A stretch of 64,000 bases of DNA, taken from contig NZ_JAAMFK010000004.1 of NCBI RefSeq assembly GCF_018437275.1, positions 62,001-126,000 on the forward strand, read 5' to 3'. This DNA is from Fructobacillus broussonetiae. GTDB taxonomy: Bacteria > Bacillota > Bacilli > Lactobacillales > Lactobacillaceae. Shown here piece after piece: positions 45,054 through 53,523 of this stretch; positions within the stretch are counted from its first letter, which is position 1; the number at the start of each line of letters is the position of its first letter. A program made the position numbers and the translations under genes. The notes under the pieces were generated by a model that saw only the letters and a list, made by a program, of their open reading frames with translations, was not told the DNA's origin and did no database searches.

Positions 45054-45177
45054 GAACGGTGCTTAAGCACCAATTCTTATGGCTCGTTTTAACTCCTATG
45101 CAGATTCTGCAGACAGAAGTAAGGTGAGGCATAAGACGTGATCATGAAGTGCTGATTGTAGGAGATGAGCACCTCAA
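45054..45177. other. Palindrome-rich spacer after the surface-protein gene
   Basis: Contains a perfect 14-base palindrome GGTGCTTAAGCACC (45058-45071), TGCAGA-T-TCTGCA shortly after, and a related AGTGCT ... GAGCACC pair further on. No gene or ribosome site is seen. Confidence 0.5.
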
Positions 45178-45219
45178 AAAAAGACCGGACGTTTTTTTAA
45201 ACGTTCCGGTCTTTTTTTG
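45178..45219. terminator. Bidirectional terminator at a convergent gene end
   Basis: AAGACCGG-ACGTTT pairs with AAACGT-T-CCGGTCTT (one bulge), flanked by A-run and T-run. Serves the surface-protein gene and the converging membrane-protein gene. Confidence 0.88.
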
Positions 45220-45226
45220 CTGTCCT

Positions 45227-46120
45227 TTAAATGAACAGCATGGTTAATAAGAGGGCAATCGAAGCCGTGATAGCTTGTACTCGGTAAGTTAAAGGTCGAA
45301 TGAATGAAAGGACGTAAGTGCCAAGCGTGAGCACGAGAGCCACGATAACGCCCGTTCCAAAAGCGTGGAAGAGAAGGACGTTAATCAAAAAGGCGGATCC
45401 AGTTAGCAAACCTAACAGGCGCCCTTTCGCCTTTGGTAAGACCAAAGGCGTTAAGTAAAAGAGCGTGGTGTAGAAAAAGGTCCAAGCCTCATTCAAGAAG
45501 GCGTTGTCGACGTAGTTGTTTGCCAAGAAAGTGATGCAGACAGGCACCGTGAAGGCGACCATAGAGGTCAAGGCCAGTAGGCCGAGACCGTTTTGTAATT
45601 GAACCAGGGTGAAGGGCAATATGGCTAACACCAACAAGAAGAGCAAGAGCAGCGCCAAGATTTCAAAGCGCGTCCGCAACGACGAGTTCACGAGCACCAC
45701 AAGCGATGCCACGAGCGCCGCATACACCCGCCAGTCTTTCTTTACGAAGCGGGAGCTGATGAGAAAACCCATCGCAAGCGCCGTACAAAAGGAGTACAGC
45801 AAAAGCGGCCAAACCTGAGCGAAGGTCAAGCGATTGACGAGCGTGCCGTTCAGCATTGGCTTCAGCCACCAAATTAGTGGGAAGGCGATAGCGACCACCG
45901 GCACCGTCCAACGGTTAACGGCTGGCAGTTTCGCGTATACTTCTGCCGGTGATGGCTTGTTTTCTTCCGCTGCCGCTTTCTCTTCGCTGTTTCGACGAGC
46001 TCTTGAAAAGAAATTTTGCGCGTTTTGCTGCCCAAATTTAAATCCAGAAGACGCTTTGGAATCGCCCTCGGTAGGGACTTTTACATCATCATTTACTTGT
46101 TGATCATCATGTTCAACCAT
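45227..46120 (-). CDS. Polytopic membrane protein with acidic cytoplasmic N-terminus
   Basis: A 297-aa protein of no family I can name. Residues 1-70 are polar, acidic and disordered-looking (MVEHDDQQVNDDVKVPTEGD, then NFFSRARRNSEEKAAAEE). From residue 72 there are eight to nine membrane helices with short loops; PLIWWLKPMLNGTLVN and RVYAALVASLVVL are representative. No transporter signature motifs were seen. AAAGGA lies 8 bases before the ATG on the minus strand. It is divergent from metK, sharing the 235-base intergenic region that holds the metK riboswitch. Confidence 0.8.
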   Translation of the reverse strand: MVEHDDQQVNDDVKVPTEGDSKASSGFKFGQQNAQNFFSRARRNSEEKAAAEENKPSPAEVYAKLPAVNRWTVPVVAIAFPLIWWLKPMLNGTLVNRLTFAQVWPLLLYSFCTALAMGFLISSRFVKKDWRVYAALVASLVVLVNSSLRTRFEILALLLLFLLVLAILPFTLVQLQNGLGLLALTSMVAFTVPVCITFLANNYVDNAFLNEAWTFFYTTLFYLTPLVLPKAKGRLLGLLTGSAFLINVLLFHAFGTGVIVALVLTLGTYVLSFIRPLTYRVQAITASIALLLTMLFI

Positions 46121-46141
46121 CGTCGTTTTCCTTTACTGTAG

Positions 46142-46170
46142 TTGTGCTTTCTTATTTTATCATTTATAAT
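46142..46170 (+). promoter_or_regulatory. metK promoter
   Basis: TTGTGC, 17 bases, perfect TATAAT. Start expected about 12 bases before the riboswitch P1 helix. Confidence 0.75.
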
Positions 46171-46189
46171 AAGTTTTATACATTACAAC

Positions 46190-46312
46190 ACTATCAAGAG
46201 CAGGGAAGTGATACAGCACGATGAACCTGCACCAACCGGCATTCGCACGGTGGTAATTCTGTAAGATAGACCAAGTCGCATGATTCGCTCAGGCTGGTCC
46301 TGGGCGTTTTTT
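46190..46312 (+). promoter_or_regulatory. S-box (SAM-I type) riboswitch upstream of metK
   Basis: The aptamer spans 46190-46270: CTATC and GATAG close P1, followed by AAGAG; GCAGG and CCTGC form P2 with GATGAA on its 3' side; then ACCAACC, a small P3 (CCGGC...GCACGG) and GGTGGTAATTCTG, which matches the GGTGCTAATTC element of S-boxes. The expression platform is a terminator, GCTCAGG and CCTGGGC with six T (46287-46312). The alternative pairing GACCA (46269-46273) with TGGTC (46295-46299) would disrupt it as antiterminator. SAM binding should switch off metK transcription. The aptamer is short for the class. Confidence 0.82.
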
Positions 46313-46355
46313 ATTTGCCTTTCTTGATGTGTGAGAGACTAAAGGAGACAGAAAC

Positions 46356-47516
46356 ATGACAAAGTACTTTACCGCCGAATCCGTTGCCAACGGACACCCC
46401 GACAAGGTGGCTGACCAAATTTCAGATGCCATCTTAGACGCCGTTTTGGAAAAGGACCCACAGGCCCGCGCCGCCATCGAAGTCACGACTTCAACCGGGG
46501 ATGTTTCCATTTTCGGTGAACTCTCAACGAAGGCCTACGTGAACATTCGTCAAATTGCCGTTGAAACGGTTCGTGCCATCGGGTACGACAAGCCAGAACT
46601 TGGCTTCTCAGCCGATTCCATCAACGTTTCAAACAAGATTGTTGAACAGTCAGCAGACATCGCCCAGGCCGTTGACGCCGCCGAAGACGATCCCGACCAG
46701 TTGGGTGCCGGCGACCAAGGAATGGTCTTTGGATACGCGACTAACGAAACGGACGACTACTTGCCATTGGCCCTTGATTTGTCACATCAAATGATGCGCC
46801 AAATCCGTGCCGTCCGTGAAGAAGGCGCCGTTTCATACTTGCGTCCCGACGCCAAGGGGGAAGTGACGTTGGCCTTGTCAAACGACGGTCAAGTGGAACG
46901 CATCGCCGCCGTTGTCTTGTCAACGCAACACGGTGAAGATGTTTCGTTGGATCAATTGCGTGCCGACATGAAGAAGCTTGTTTTGGACCCAGTGTTGCCA
47001 GCTAACTTGGTTGACGAAGACACGAAGTTCTACATCAACCCATCCGGTCGCTTTGTTCTTGGAGGACCACAAGCCGACTCTGGTTTGACTGGTCGTAAGA
47101 TCATCGTTGATACCTACGGTGGAGCCGCTCACCACGGTGGGGGAGCCTTCTCTGGTAAGGATGCCACCAAGGTTGACCGTTCCAGTGCTTACTACGCCCG
47201 CTACGTCGCCAAGAACTTGGTTGCTGCTGGCTTGGCTGAGAAGGCCGAATTGCAGGTGGCCTACGCCATCGGTGTGGCTGCGCCGGTGTCACTTAACATC
47301 GACACTTTCGGTACAGCTAAGGTTTCAGAAGATAAGATCGAAGAAATCGTTGAAGAACTCTTCGACTTCCGTCCATTGGCCATCATCAAGGCCTTGGACT
47401 TGCAAAAGCCAATCTACAAGCAAACCGCTGCCTACGGTCACTTCGGCCGTCCTGACTTGGACCTTCCATGGGAAAAGTTGGATAAGGTGGAAGCCATCAA
47501 GGCAAAGCTTGGTTAA
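46356..47516 (+). CDS. metK: S-adenosylmethionine synthetase
   Basis: Makes SAM from methionine and ATP; 386 aa, normal length. Motifs: [19 protein letters not shown] (ATP and methionine binding His), [16 protein letters not shown] (here GAGDQG, usually PGDQG or AGDQG), and [29 protein letters not shown] (P-loop-like and K+/Mg2+ site). AAAGGAGA is 7 bases upstream of the ATG. Product feeds back on its own riboswitch. Monocistronic. Confidence 0.98.
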   Translation: MTKYFTAESVANGHPDKVADQISDAILDAVLEKDPQARAAIEVTTSTGDVSIFGELSTKAYVNIRQIAVETVRAIGYDKPELGFSADSINVSNKIVEQSADIAQAVDAAEDDPDQLGAGDQGMVFGYATNETDDYLPLALDLSHQMMRQIRAVREEGAVSYLRPDAKGEVTLALSNDGQVERIAAVVLSTQHGEDVSLDQLRADMKKLVLDPVLPANLVDEDTKFYINPSGRFVLGGPQADSGLTGRKIIVDTYGGAAHHGGGAFSGKDATKVDRSSAYYARYVAKNLVAAGLAEKAELQVAYAIGVAAPVSLNIDTFGTAKVSEDKIEEIVEELFDFRPLAIIKALDLQKPIYKQTAAYGHFGRPDLDLPWEKLDKVEAIKAKLG

Positions 47517-47530
47517 TTAATTGAATGAAA

Positions 47531-47558
47531 AAAGACGACGTTGTCGTTTTTTTTTTTG
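47531..47558 (+). terminator. Terminator after metK
   Basis: GACGAC, loop GTT, GTCGTT, then a run of ten T. Confidence 0.85.
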
Positions 47559-47595
47559 ATAAAATAGCGGTATTGATTGATTTTAAGGAGTAACT

Positions 47596-47841
47596 ATGAG
47601 CAAAGTGGTGCTGAACAAGAGAATCCTGAATGTGATTTGGGTTATTCAAGTTTGCCTTGGTGTGGCCTATTTGACAACCGGTGCTAAATGGTCCCTTTTT
47701 CTTGCTGCCATTCTCGTGTGGATTTGGGGTATTCTTTCTTTTTACGTGGATAAAAAAGAAGAGAAAGATAAAGAGATGACGCGTGTTGCTCGTTTGGTCT
47801 TGAAGTTGAAGAGACGAGAACTGAAGAAAGAAAAGCAATAA
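47596..47841 (+). CDS. Small two-helix membrane protein, 81 aa
   Basis: Unrecognised protein of 81 aa: two membrane helices (residues 10-27 and 31-49, VIWVIQVCLGVAYLT and LFLAAILVWIWGILSF) followed by a very basic/acidic cytoplasmic tail (DKKEEKDKEMTRVARLVLKLKRRELKKEKQ). TAAGGAG lies 6 bases before the ATG. Monocistronic. Function unknown. Confidence 0.75.
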   Translation: MSKVVLNKRILNVIWVIQVCLGVAYLTTGAKWSLFLAAILVWIWGILSFYVDKKEEKDKEMTRVARLVLKLKRRELKKEKQ

Positions 47842-47974
47842 GGGCCTTGTCCTAAATGACATTGAAATTGGACAAAGTGTACACGACTTCATAAAATAAA
47901 AGTAGTCGAGAGCCTTATGCGTTAAGGCAAGATATGATAGTTTTTGATTAAGCCTTGTTCGTCAAGGATGAAAC
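47842..47974. other. Hairpin-rich gene-free spacer
   Basis: Three hairpins: CCTTGTCC with GGACAAAG (47845-47877, one mismatch), GCCTTA-TGCGT-TAAGGC (47912-47928) and CCTTG-TTCGT-CAAGG (47953-47967). None has a T-run of its own. May be part of termination, or a small RNA; nothing more can be said. Confidence 0.4.
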
Positions 47975-48007
47975 GAAAAAAGACGACCCCAGCGGGTCGT
48001 CTTTTTA
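47975..48007. terminator. Bidirectional terminator
   Basis: AAAAGACGACCC, loop CAGC, GGGTCGTCTTTT. Terminates the minus-strand lipid-kinase-like gene. Confidence 0.9.
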
Positions 48008-48012
48008 ATTGC

Positions 48013-48957
48013 TTATTTGTTGTGGTGCTTGCCTTCCGGCTTAACCTGTACGGCCTCAATCAATGGGTAAGTGCCCCATGTAGATAAGGTGAAGGTGTAG
48101 GCCCCGTTGTCCAAAGGACGACCGTCAGTCTTTACGGACTGAATGTCGCGAACGTGGATGTCGGCCTGTTCCTTGATGTCAAAGGAAAGAAAACCACGAC
48201 GGGAAGGGTTTTGGCGCCCCTTCTTGCCTTGGAAGTAGGTTAAGAAGATTTTCGGCCATGGCACCTGGTTCACCAAACGGATGGTGTAGGGTGCTTCTGT
48301 TTCGGCCTTTTCATCCAAACCGTTGTTCAGAATCTGCATCCCAAGCGTCTTTGAGAAGTGCTGGTAGGTGCGCCCATGTCGAAGCGTCCAACCGAAAGTT
48401 AACGCATTCTGGTTACTTGAAAGAAAGTTCCAGAAGTTCAAAAACTGGCGCCAAGCTTCCTTGATGGCAAACTTTTGGTCAAACTTTGGAAGTAGGGCGG
48501 AAAAGTCTTGCCCGACCTGGACGTAATCCAGGAAGTATCGTTGTCCCTTTGAGGGGACGTCGCCGGAAATGAGTCCGACCGGCGCTTCTTTGATTTGCAT
48601 CGCCGCCAAGGACGTCATGATTTGACTGATCAAAGCTTCAATGTGGCCGCCCTTTTCAGGCCATGAAACCAGAAGAATCGGGTGCTTCTTATTTTCATCC
48701 ACAGCTAAGAAGCCAGAAAGCACTTCGTTTCTTGAACCTTCGTTTCCAATGACAACGATCGGAAGGTTCTGTTCTGAGAAAGCCTTATCGCGCGCGACTA
48801 ACTTAGCCTTTTGAAAGAGTGAATGGTGGGGACGGGACTTGCGGAAGGAAACCGCAAGTCCGCTCTGAGTTAATTGTCCTTGGAGTTGATCAAGTGCGCC
48901 CTGATCCTTTTGTCGGACGAGCTTTGATTCAACGAAGATGTGTGCTTGTGTGGGCAT
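48013..48957 (-). CDS. Diacylglycerol/lipid kinase-like protein with degenerate motifs
   Basis: A 314-aa protein that appears related to the DagK/YegS lipid kinase fold. LPIVVIGNEGSRNEVLSGF lines up with the kinase motif GGDGTxNEVLNG, but Asp is lost (NEGS), and the later P-GTGND-R motif is replaced by APVGLISGDVPS. YFLDYVQVGQDFSALLP resembles the next conserved strand, and the C-terminal beta region is in the expected place. So either a pseudo-enzyme or a divergent kinase. ATG 48957 follows AGGAGGGTG closely; an earlier in-frame start at 49008 lacks such a site. Transcribed after rnjA, 57 bases downstream of its stop. Confidence 0.6.
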   Translation of the reverse strand: MPTQAHIFVESKLVRQKDQGALDQLQGQLTQSGLAVSFRKSRPHHSLFQKAKLVARDKAFSEQNLPIVVIGNEGSRNEVLSGFLAVDENKKHPILLVSWPEKGGHIEALISQIMTSLAAMQIKEAPVGLISGDVPSKGQRYFLDYVQVGQDFSALLPKFDQKFAIKEAWRQFLNFWNFLSSNQNALTFGWTLRHGRTYQHFSKTLGMQILNNGLDEKAETEAPYTIRLVNQVPWPKIFLTYFQGKKGRQNPSRRGFLSFDIKEQADIHVRDIQSVKTDGRPLDNGAYTFTLSTWGTYPLIEAVQVKPEGKHHNK

Positions 48958-49014
48958 CGTCACCCTCCTAAAGATTTGCTTGAAAAAAGGCATGCCGAAG
49001 CATGCCAATTTGCC

Positions 49015-50697
49015 TTAAACCATGATAAGCATTGGCAAAATCATTGGCTTTCGGGCCGTTTCTTTGTGTAGATACTTTGACAAGTCATCGATGATGGCCT
49101 GACGAATGTCCGATTCAGAAGGTGTCTTTTGAGACATTACCTTACGAATCGTATTAAAAATCACGTGACGACCGTCGTTAATCAAATCACCGGATTCGCG
49201 CATGTAAACGAAACCACGGGAGAGGATGTCTGGGCCAGAAAGGATTTCCTTTTTCTTCAGGTCGATGGTTGCCGTCACGATAACCAAGCCGTCTTGTGAC
49301 AGCTTCAATCGATCGTGCAAGACAACGGAACCGATATCACCGATACCAGAACCATCAATGTATGTGTCTTCCGCAGGGAAGTGACCGGCCAAGCGTGGTT
49401 CGTTTACGCCGTCGAAGGCCAAAACGTCACCGTTTTCTTGGATGAAGGTGTTTTCCTTTGGAATGTCTAATTCTTCAGCCAATCCGGCGTGAACCTTCAA
49501 CATGCGGAACTCACCGTGGACGGGCATGAAGTACTTAGGCTTCATGAGTGAAAGCATCAACTTCTGTTCTTCTTGGCCACCGTGACCAGAAGTGTGAATG
49601 TTGTTTAACTTTCCGTGGATGACGTTTGCGCCACCTTCTTCCAACTTGTTAATCACGGCGTTAACAGATGCCGTGTTACCAGGAATTGGAGAAGATGAGA
49701 AGATGACGTTATCCTTTGGCTTCAAACGCACTTGCTTGTGCGTACCGTTGGCGATTCGAGCCAAGGCAGCCATTGATTCACCCTGAGAACCAGTTGACAT
49801 AATCAAGAGTTCATCATCTGGGATGTTCTTGATTTGAGACTGTTCAATCAAGGCGTCTTCGGGGATATCTAAGTATCCCAGGGCACGACCATTTGTGATG
49901 GCCGATTCCATTGAACGACCGAAAACCGCAATCTTACGACCGTTTGCAATGGCAGCGTCCGTTGCCATCTTAATCCGGTTCATGTTGGAAGCGAAAGTAG
50001 CAAAGATGATTCGTCCGTGCTTCAATTGCTTGAACAACTTATCAACCGTCTTTTGAACCCACGCTTCGGATTTTGTCCATTCAGGACGTTCCGCGTTGGT
50101 TGAATCGGACATTAAGAGCAAGACACCTTCTTCACCGATGCGAGCCATTGACCAGAGGTTTGGCTTTTGCTTCGTGGTAGGGGTCAAATCAAACTTAAAG
50201 TCACCGGTTTCAACGATTGTTCCAACGGGTGTCTTGATGGCAATTCCAAAGACGTCAGGAATTGAGTGGGTTGTTCGGAAGAATTCAGCAGAAGTCTTAC
50301 CGAAGTCCACCACGGAACCGTCTGTGATTTCGTGGAGCTCCACCCGGTTTAACATTTGCTTTTCTTCCAACTTGTTGCGGATCAAAGCCATTGCTAATGG
50401 ACCCGCGTAAACCGGCACGTTAACTGCTTGTAAGAAATAAGCAATCGCACCAATGTGGTCTTCGTGTCCGTGGGTGATGACAAGGCCTTTGACCTTGTCG
50501 ATGTTTTCGACTAAGTACGAGTAGTCGGGGATGACGTAGTCAATCCCTAAAAGGGAGTCTTCCGGGAACTTGATACCGGCATCGACAATGATGATTTCAT
50601 CTTGGTATTCGATACCGTAGGTGTTCTTCCCGATTTCGCCTAGACCACCAAGGGCGTAAACCGCAACTTCGTTGGGCTTGATGTCAACTTTATCCAT
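49015..50697 (-). CDS. rnjA: Ribonuclease J1
   Basis: Metallo-beta-lactamase/beta-CASP RNase with 5'-3' exo- and endonuclease activity, central to mRNA decay and rRNA maturation in Firmicutes. The 560-aa protein contains YALGGLGEIGKNTYGIEY, the metal-binding THGHEDHIGAIAY, and GHGGQEEQKLMLSLMKPKYFMPVHGE (beta-CASP region). Length matches RNase J1. It lies six bases downstream of rpoY, the usual pairing in Firmicutes. Start ATG at 50697. Confidence 0.97.
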   Translation of the reverse strand: MDKVDIKPNEVAVYALGGLGEIGKNTYGIEYQDEIIIVDAGIKFPEDSLLGIDYVIPDYSYLVENIDKVKGLVITHGHEDHIGAIAYFLQAVNVPVYAGPLAMALIRNKLEEKQMLNRVELHEITDGSVVDFGKTSAEFFRTTHSIPDVFGIAIKTPVGTIVETGDFKFDLTPTTKQKPNLWSMARIGEEGVLLLMSDSTNAERPEWTKSEAWVQKTVDKLFKQLKHGRIIFATFASNMNRIKMATDAAIANGRKIAVFGRSMESAITNGRALGYLDIPEDALIEQSQIKNIPDDELLIMSTGSQGESMAALARIANGTHKQVRLKPKDNVIFSSSPIPGNTASVNAVINKLEEGGANVIHGKLNNIHTSGHGGQEEQKLMLSLMKPKYFMPVHGEFRMLKVHAGLAEELDIPKENTFIQENGDVLAFDGVNEPRLAGHFPAEDTYIDGSGIGDIGSVVLHDRLKLSQDGLVIVTATIDLKKKEILSGPDILSRGFVYMRESGDLINDGRHVIFNTIRKVMSQKTPSESDIRQAIIDDLSKYLHKETARKPMILPMLIMV

Positions 50698-50703
50698 GAA
50701 GAA

Positions 50704-50919
50704 TTAAAAAGTCGTGATTGAGAATTCTGGATCAGCCTGTTCGTACACCAGTGCTGCGTCAGAGAGTTCTTCAACCGTTTCGATGTTGTAGTTCTTGTTG
50801 TTCTTTTGAACCATTGCGTATGCGTCGGCGTGGTTGTCAGCCTCTACGTAGAAAGATTGCGTGAATTCACGCTTTGGGTTCTTATCCATACTGTCTTGAT
50901 AATAAACTTTAAAGACCAT
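50704..50919 (-). CDS. rpoY: RNA polymerase epsilon subunit
   Basis: Small auxiliary RNA polymerase subunit (71 aa) of Firmicutes, YkzG/DUF1447. MVFKVYYQDSMDKNPKREFTQSFYVEA is typical, and the C-terminal SDAALVYEQADPEFSITTF also. Ribosome site GGAGAAAA before the ATG on the minus strand. First gene of the rpoY-rnjA operon, divergent from efp. Confidence 0.96.
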   Translation of the reverse strand: MVFKVYYQDSMDKNPKREFTQSFYVEADNHADAYAMVQKNNKNYNIETVEELSDAALVYEQADPEFSITTF

Positions 50920-51113
50920 GTTGTTTTCTCCTAAAATCTGTTCTTTTATTTTGTCACGAATCGAAAACCTTAACTGCTATTTTAGCATATATAGAAAGGA
51001 GTGACGACTTTTATTAGACGAAATTAGGCGAAAAATTCGCAAGAGAACCGTGCGGACGAGCATTTTTTTTGCTATAATATTCAGTAATCAAGAATAAACG
51101 AGGGATATGCTTT

Positions 51114-51674
51114 ATGGCAATCGGAATGAACGATTTGAAAACAGGTTTGACAATTGAGTACTCAAACTCAATCTGGCGTGTATTGGAATTCCAACACGTT
51201 AAGCCTGGTAAGGGAGCGGCCTTTGTCCGCTCAAAGTTGAAGAACTTGCGTACGGGAGCGGTGAACGAAGTAACGTTCCGTCCTGGTGATAAGTTTGAAA
51301 CTGCTGAAATTACGACTCGTCCAATGTCATACTTGTACGCCGAAAACGACGGACGAGTATTCATGGACACGGAAACGTTTGAACAGATCAACATCCCTGA
51401 TTCAAACTTGCAAAACGCCTTGAAGTACATGCTTGAAGGTATGGAAGTGAAGATCACGATGTACGGTTCAGAAGTGCTCGGCGCTGACTTGCCTGTTTCT
51501 GTTACTTTGAAGGTTGAAGAAACACAACCAGGTATCAAGGGTGCTACTGCAACGGGTTCTGGTAAGCCAGCCGTTGTTGAAACGGGTGCTACGATCACTG
51601 TTCCTGACTTCGTTAACGAAGGTGACATGATCATCGTTAACACGGAAGACGGATCATACAAGGGTCGCGCCTAA
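51114..51674 (+). CDS. efp: Elongation factor P
   Basis: Translation factor that relieves stalling at consecutive prolines (186 aa). Three beta-barrel domains: KOW-like N-terminus ([40 protein letters not shown], modified-loop residue at GKG), OB-fold, and the C-terminal signature [22 protein letters not shown]. An extended -10 (TGC-TATAAT, 51070-51078) precedes it. In many Bacilli efp, asp23 and nusB are neighbours, as here. Confidence 0.97.
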   Translation: MAIGMNDLKTGLTIEYSNSIWRVLEFQHVKPGKGAAFVRSKLKNLRTGAVNEVTFRPGDKFETAEITTRPMSYLYAENDGRVFMDTETFEQINIPDSNLQNALKYMLEGMEVKITMYGSEVLGADLPVSVTLKVEETQPGIKGATATGSGKPAVVETGATITVPDFVNEGDMIIVNTEDGSYKGRA

Positions 51675-51678
51675 TGTA

Positions 51679-51716
51679 TTGACTGCTTTCCTTACGGTAA
51701 GCAGTCTTTTGTCTTT
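51679..51716 (+). terminator. Terminator after efp
   Basis: GACTGCTT, 10-base loop, AAGCAGTC, then TTTTGTCTTTT. Imperfect T-run. Confidence 0.75.
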
Positions 51717-51764
51717 TGTAAGACTGGATTTAAAACGCAAACTGGTCATAGAGGAGGAAAGCCG

Positions 51765-52229
51765 ATGGCAAAGTCCAACGATTTGATGAACAAGAACTTT
51801 TTATTAACCAAAGAAGAAATGGCTGACGGGCAAATGCTCGTTTCAAAGTCTGCCTTGGAAGCAGTTGCTTCCTCAGCTGCTTTGGGTGTTAAGGGCGTTG
51901 TTGCGATGCAAGAAAACGTCTACGACCACTTGCCAAAGTACTTGACCAAGGTCGCTGGTGCAATGCCTAAGGCTTCCGGTGTTTCCTTGAAGCAAGAAGA
52001 CGGTGAAGTCTACGTTGACATGGCCGTTGTCCTTGAATTCGGTGCCATCATTCCAAAGGTAGCCTTTGCTGTACAACAAGCTGTGAAGACGGACTTGGCC
52101 AACTTGGCAGGATTGACGGTTAATACGGTAAACGTAACGGTTTCAAGCCTTGTGCCTGACGATGATCACCAAAACATCGATCCGGAACACCTTTTTGATC
52201 AAAGCAAGCAAAAGGAGCCTGCGAAATGA
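51765..52229 (+). CDS. Asp23/Gls24 family protein (YqhY-like)
   Basis: Asp23/Gls24 envelope stress family protein, 154 aa, cytoplasmic without signal peptide. Segments ISKSALEAVASSAALGVKGVVAM-type start and YVDMAVVLEFGAIIPKVAFAVQQAVK are the family core. In Bacillus the orthologue YqhY sits with accBC and nusB and affects fatty-acid synthesis; here it directly overlaps nusB by four bases. AGGAGG lies 9 bases before ATG. Confidence 0.92.
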   Translation: MAKSNDLMNKNFLLTKEEMADGQMLVSKSALEAVASSAALGVKGVVAMQENVYDHLPKYLTKVAGAMPKASGVSLKQEDGEVYVDMAVVLEFGAIIPKVAFAVQQAVKTDLANLAGLTVNTVNVTVSSLVPDDDHQNIDPEHLFDQSKQKEPAK

Positions 52230-52636
52230 CCCAACTGTCACGACACGAGGAGCGACAGGCAGCCTTGCAAATTCTCTTTGCATCGCTAAACGATGTTCCT
52301 GACGATAATAAGTTAGACTTGGACTACGACCTCGTGGTTCAAAACAACGAGTACCAAGCCTTTTTGCCACAGTTGGTAAACGGGGTCTTGGCTTCCCGCA
52401 AGGAATTGGACGAAAACTTGGCCAAGCACCTTGCAACGGGATGGAAGCTCGATCGAATTGCCCGGGTTAACCTGGCAATTTTGCGAATTGCAGCCTATGA
52501 ATTAACTTTGCCAGAACCGACCCCTTACAAGGTTGTGGTCGACGAAGCAGTTGAATTGGCTAAGGAATTCTCAACGCGAGAAGACGCTGCTTTTGTTAAC
52601 GGAGTCTTAAAGAATTACGCTCCAGACAACGCTTAA
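52226..52636 (+). CDS. nusB: Transcription antitermination factor NusB
   Basis: All-helical rRNA antitermination factor, 136 aa. SRHEERQAALQILFAS at the N-terminus and the C-terminal DEAVELAKEFSTREDAAFVNGVL are the NusB signatures. Overlaps the preceding gene by four bases (ATGA). The usual downstream folD-xseA-xseB genes are not adjacent: xseA appears 10 kb later. Confidence 0.96.
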   Translation: MTQLSRHEERQAALQILFASLNDVPDDNKLDLDYDLVVQNNEYQAFLPQLVNGVLASRKELDENLAKHLATGWKLDRIARVNLAILRIAAYELTLPEPTPYKVVVDEAVELAKEFSTREDAAFVNGVLKNYAPDNA

Positions 52637-52645
52637 GTATCTTTT

Positions 52646-52671
52646 GGACTAACCCCCGGTTAGTCCTTTTT
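52646..52671 (+). terminator. Terminator after nusB
   Basis: GGACTAACC, loop CCC, GGTTAGTCC, five T. Confidence 0.9.
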
Positions 52672-52728
52672 CTTTACCGTGTAAAAAGCGTCCTGTGCTA
52701 AAATAAGACAAGATAAAAGGAGATTTCA

Positions 52729-53523
52729 ATGGCTATCTACGACCCAAGAAAACAACCAAGCCCAAGCTTTGATACGCACAATCATCTTAATGACGATGCG
52801 TTGTACTTTGACGTACCAGCTTACCTTGGTCGCGCCCATGAATTTCAAGTTCTTGAAATGAACGTTGTGGGCTGCGAAAAGGAAGGTAACGAGCGGGCAA
52901 TCAAACTAGCTGAAGAAAACGAAGGTGTGAACGCCATCATTGGATACCAGCCCGAAGATGCTCCAAAATTTGACGACGAAGCCTTAAAGACCTTAAAGGA
53001 ACAAATCAAGAATCCCGTCGTTGTCGGAATCGGTGAAACTGGTCTTGACTATCACTGGGATACGGATCGTGACGCGCAGATGAAGGCTTTTTACGCCCAA
53101 ATCGAACTCGCCAAGGAGTCTGGACTACCATTGATTATTCACAACCGTGAAGCCTTTGACGATGTTTACCGCATCTTGAAGGAGTCGGGCTTGAAGAAGG
53201 TTATCATCCATTCCTTCTCTGGTACGCCAGAACAAGCAAAAGCCTTTGCTGACCTGGGTTACTACGTTTCCTTCTCTGGCGTTGCCACCTTTAAGAAGGC
53301 CGAAGAGGTTCGTGAAGCGGCTAAGGTTGTGCCGCTCGACCACATTTTGACCGAGACGGACGCCCCATACTTGGCACCAACGCCAAACCGTGGGAAGACG
53401 AACGAACCTGCTTGGGTGAAGTACGTGGTCGACTCATTGGCTGAGACACTCGGTATGAATCGCGATGAATTCGCCGACCAAACGGTTAAGAACGCACACC
53501 GCGCTTTTTTGAACCATGACTAA
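52729..53523 (+). CDS. tatD: TatD family metal-dependent DNase
   Basis: TIM-barrel hydrolase of 264 aa. FDTHNHLND supplies two metal ligands (here HNH instead of HCH), GIGETGLDYHWD the bridging Glu, IIHNREAFDD and IHSFSGTPEQA further His ligands, and ETDAPYLAP the last Asp. Family members are 3'-5' exonucleases involved in DNA repair or quality control. Genomic order tatD-rnmV-rsmA is conserved in Firmicutes. AGGAGAT lies 6 bases before ATG. Confidence 0.95.
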   Translation: MAIYDPRKQPSPSFDTHNHLNDDALYFDVPAYLGRAHEFQVLEMNVVGCEKEGNERAIKLAEENEGVNAIIGYQPEDAPKFDDEALKTLKEQIKNPVVVGIGETGLDYHWDTDRDAQMKAFYAQIELAKESGLPLIIHNREAFDDVYRILKESGLKKVIIHSFSGTPEQAKAFADLGYYVSFSGVATFKKAEEVREAAKVVPLDHILTETDAPYLAPTPNRGKTNEPAWVKYVVDSLAETLGMNRDEFADQTVKNAHRAFLNHD

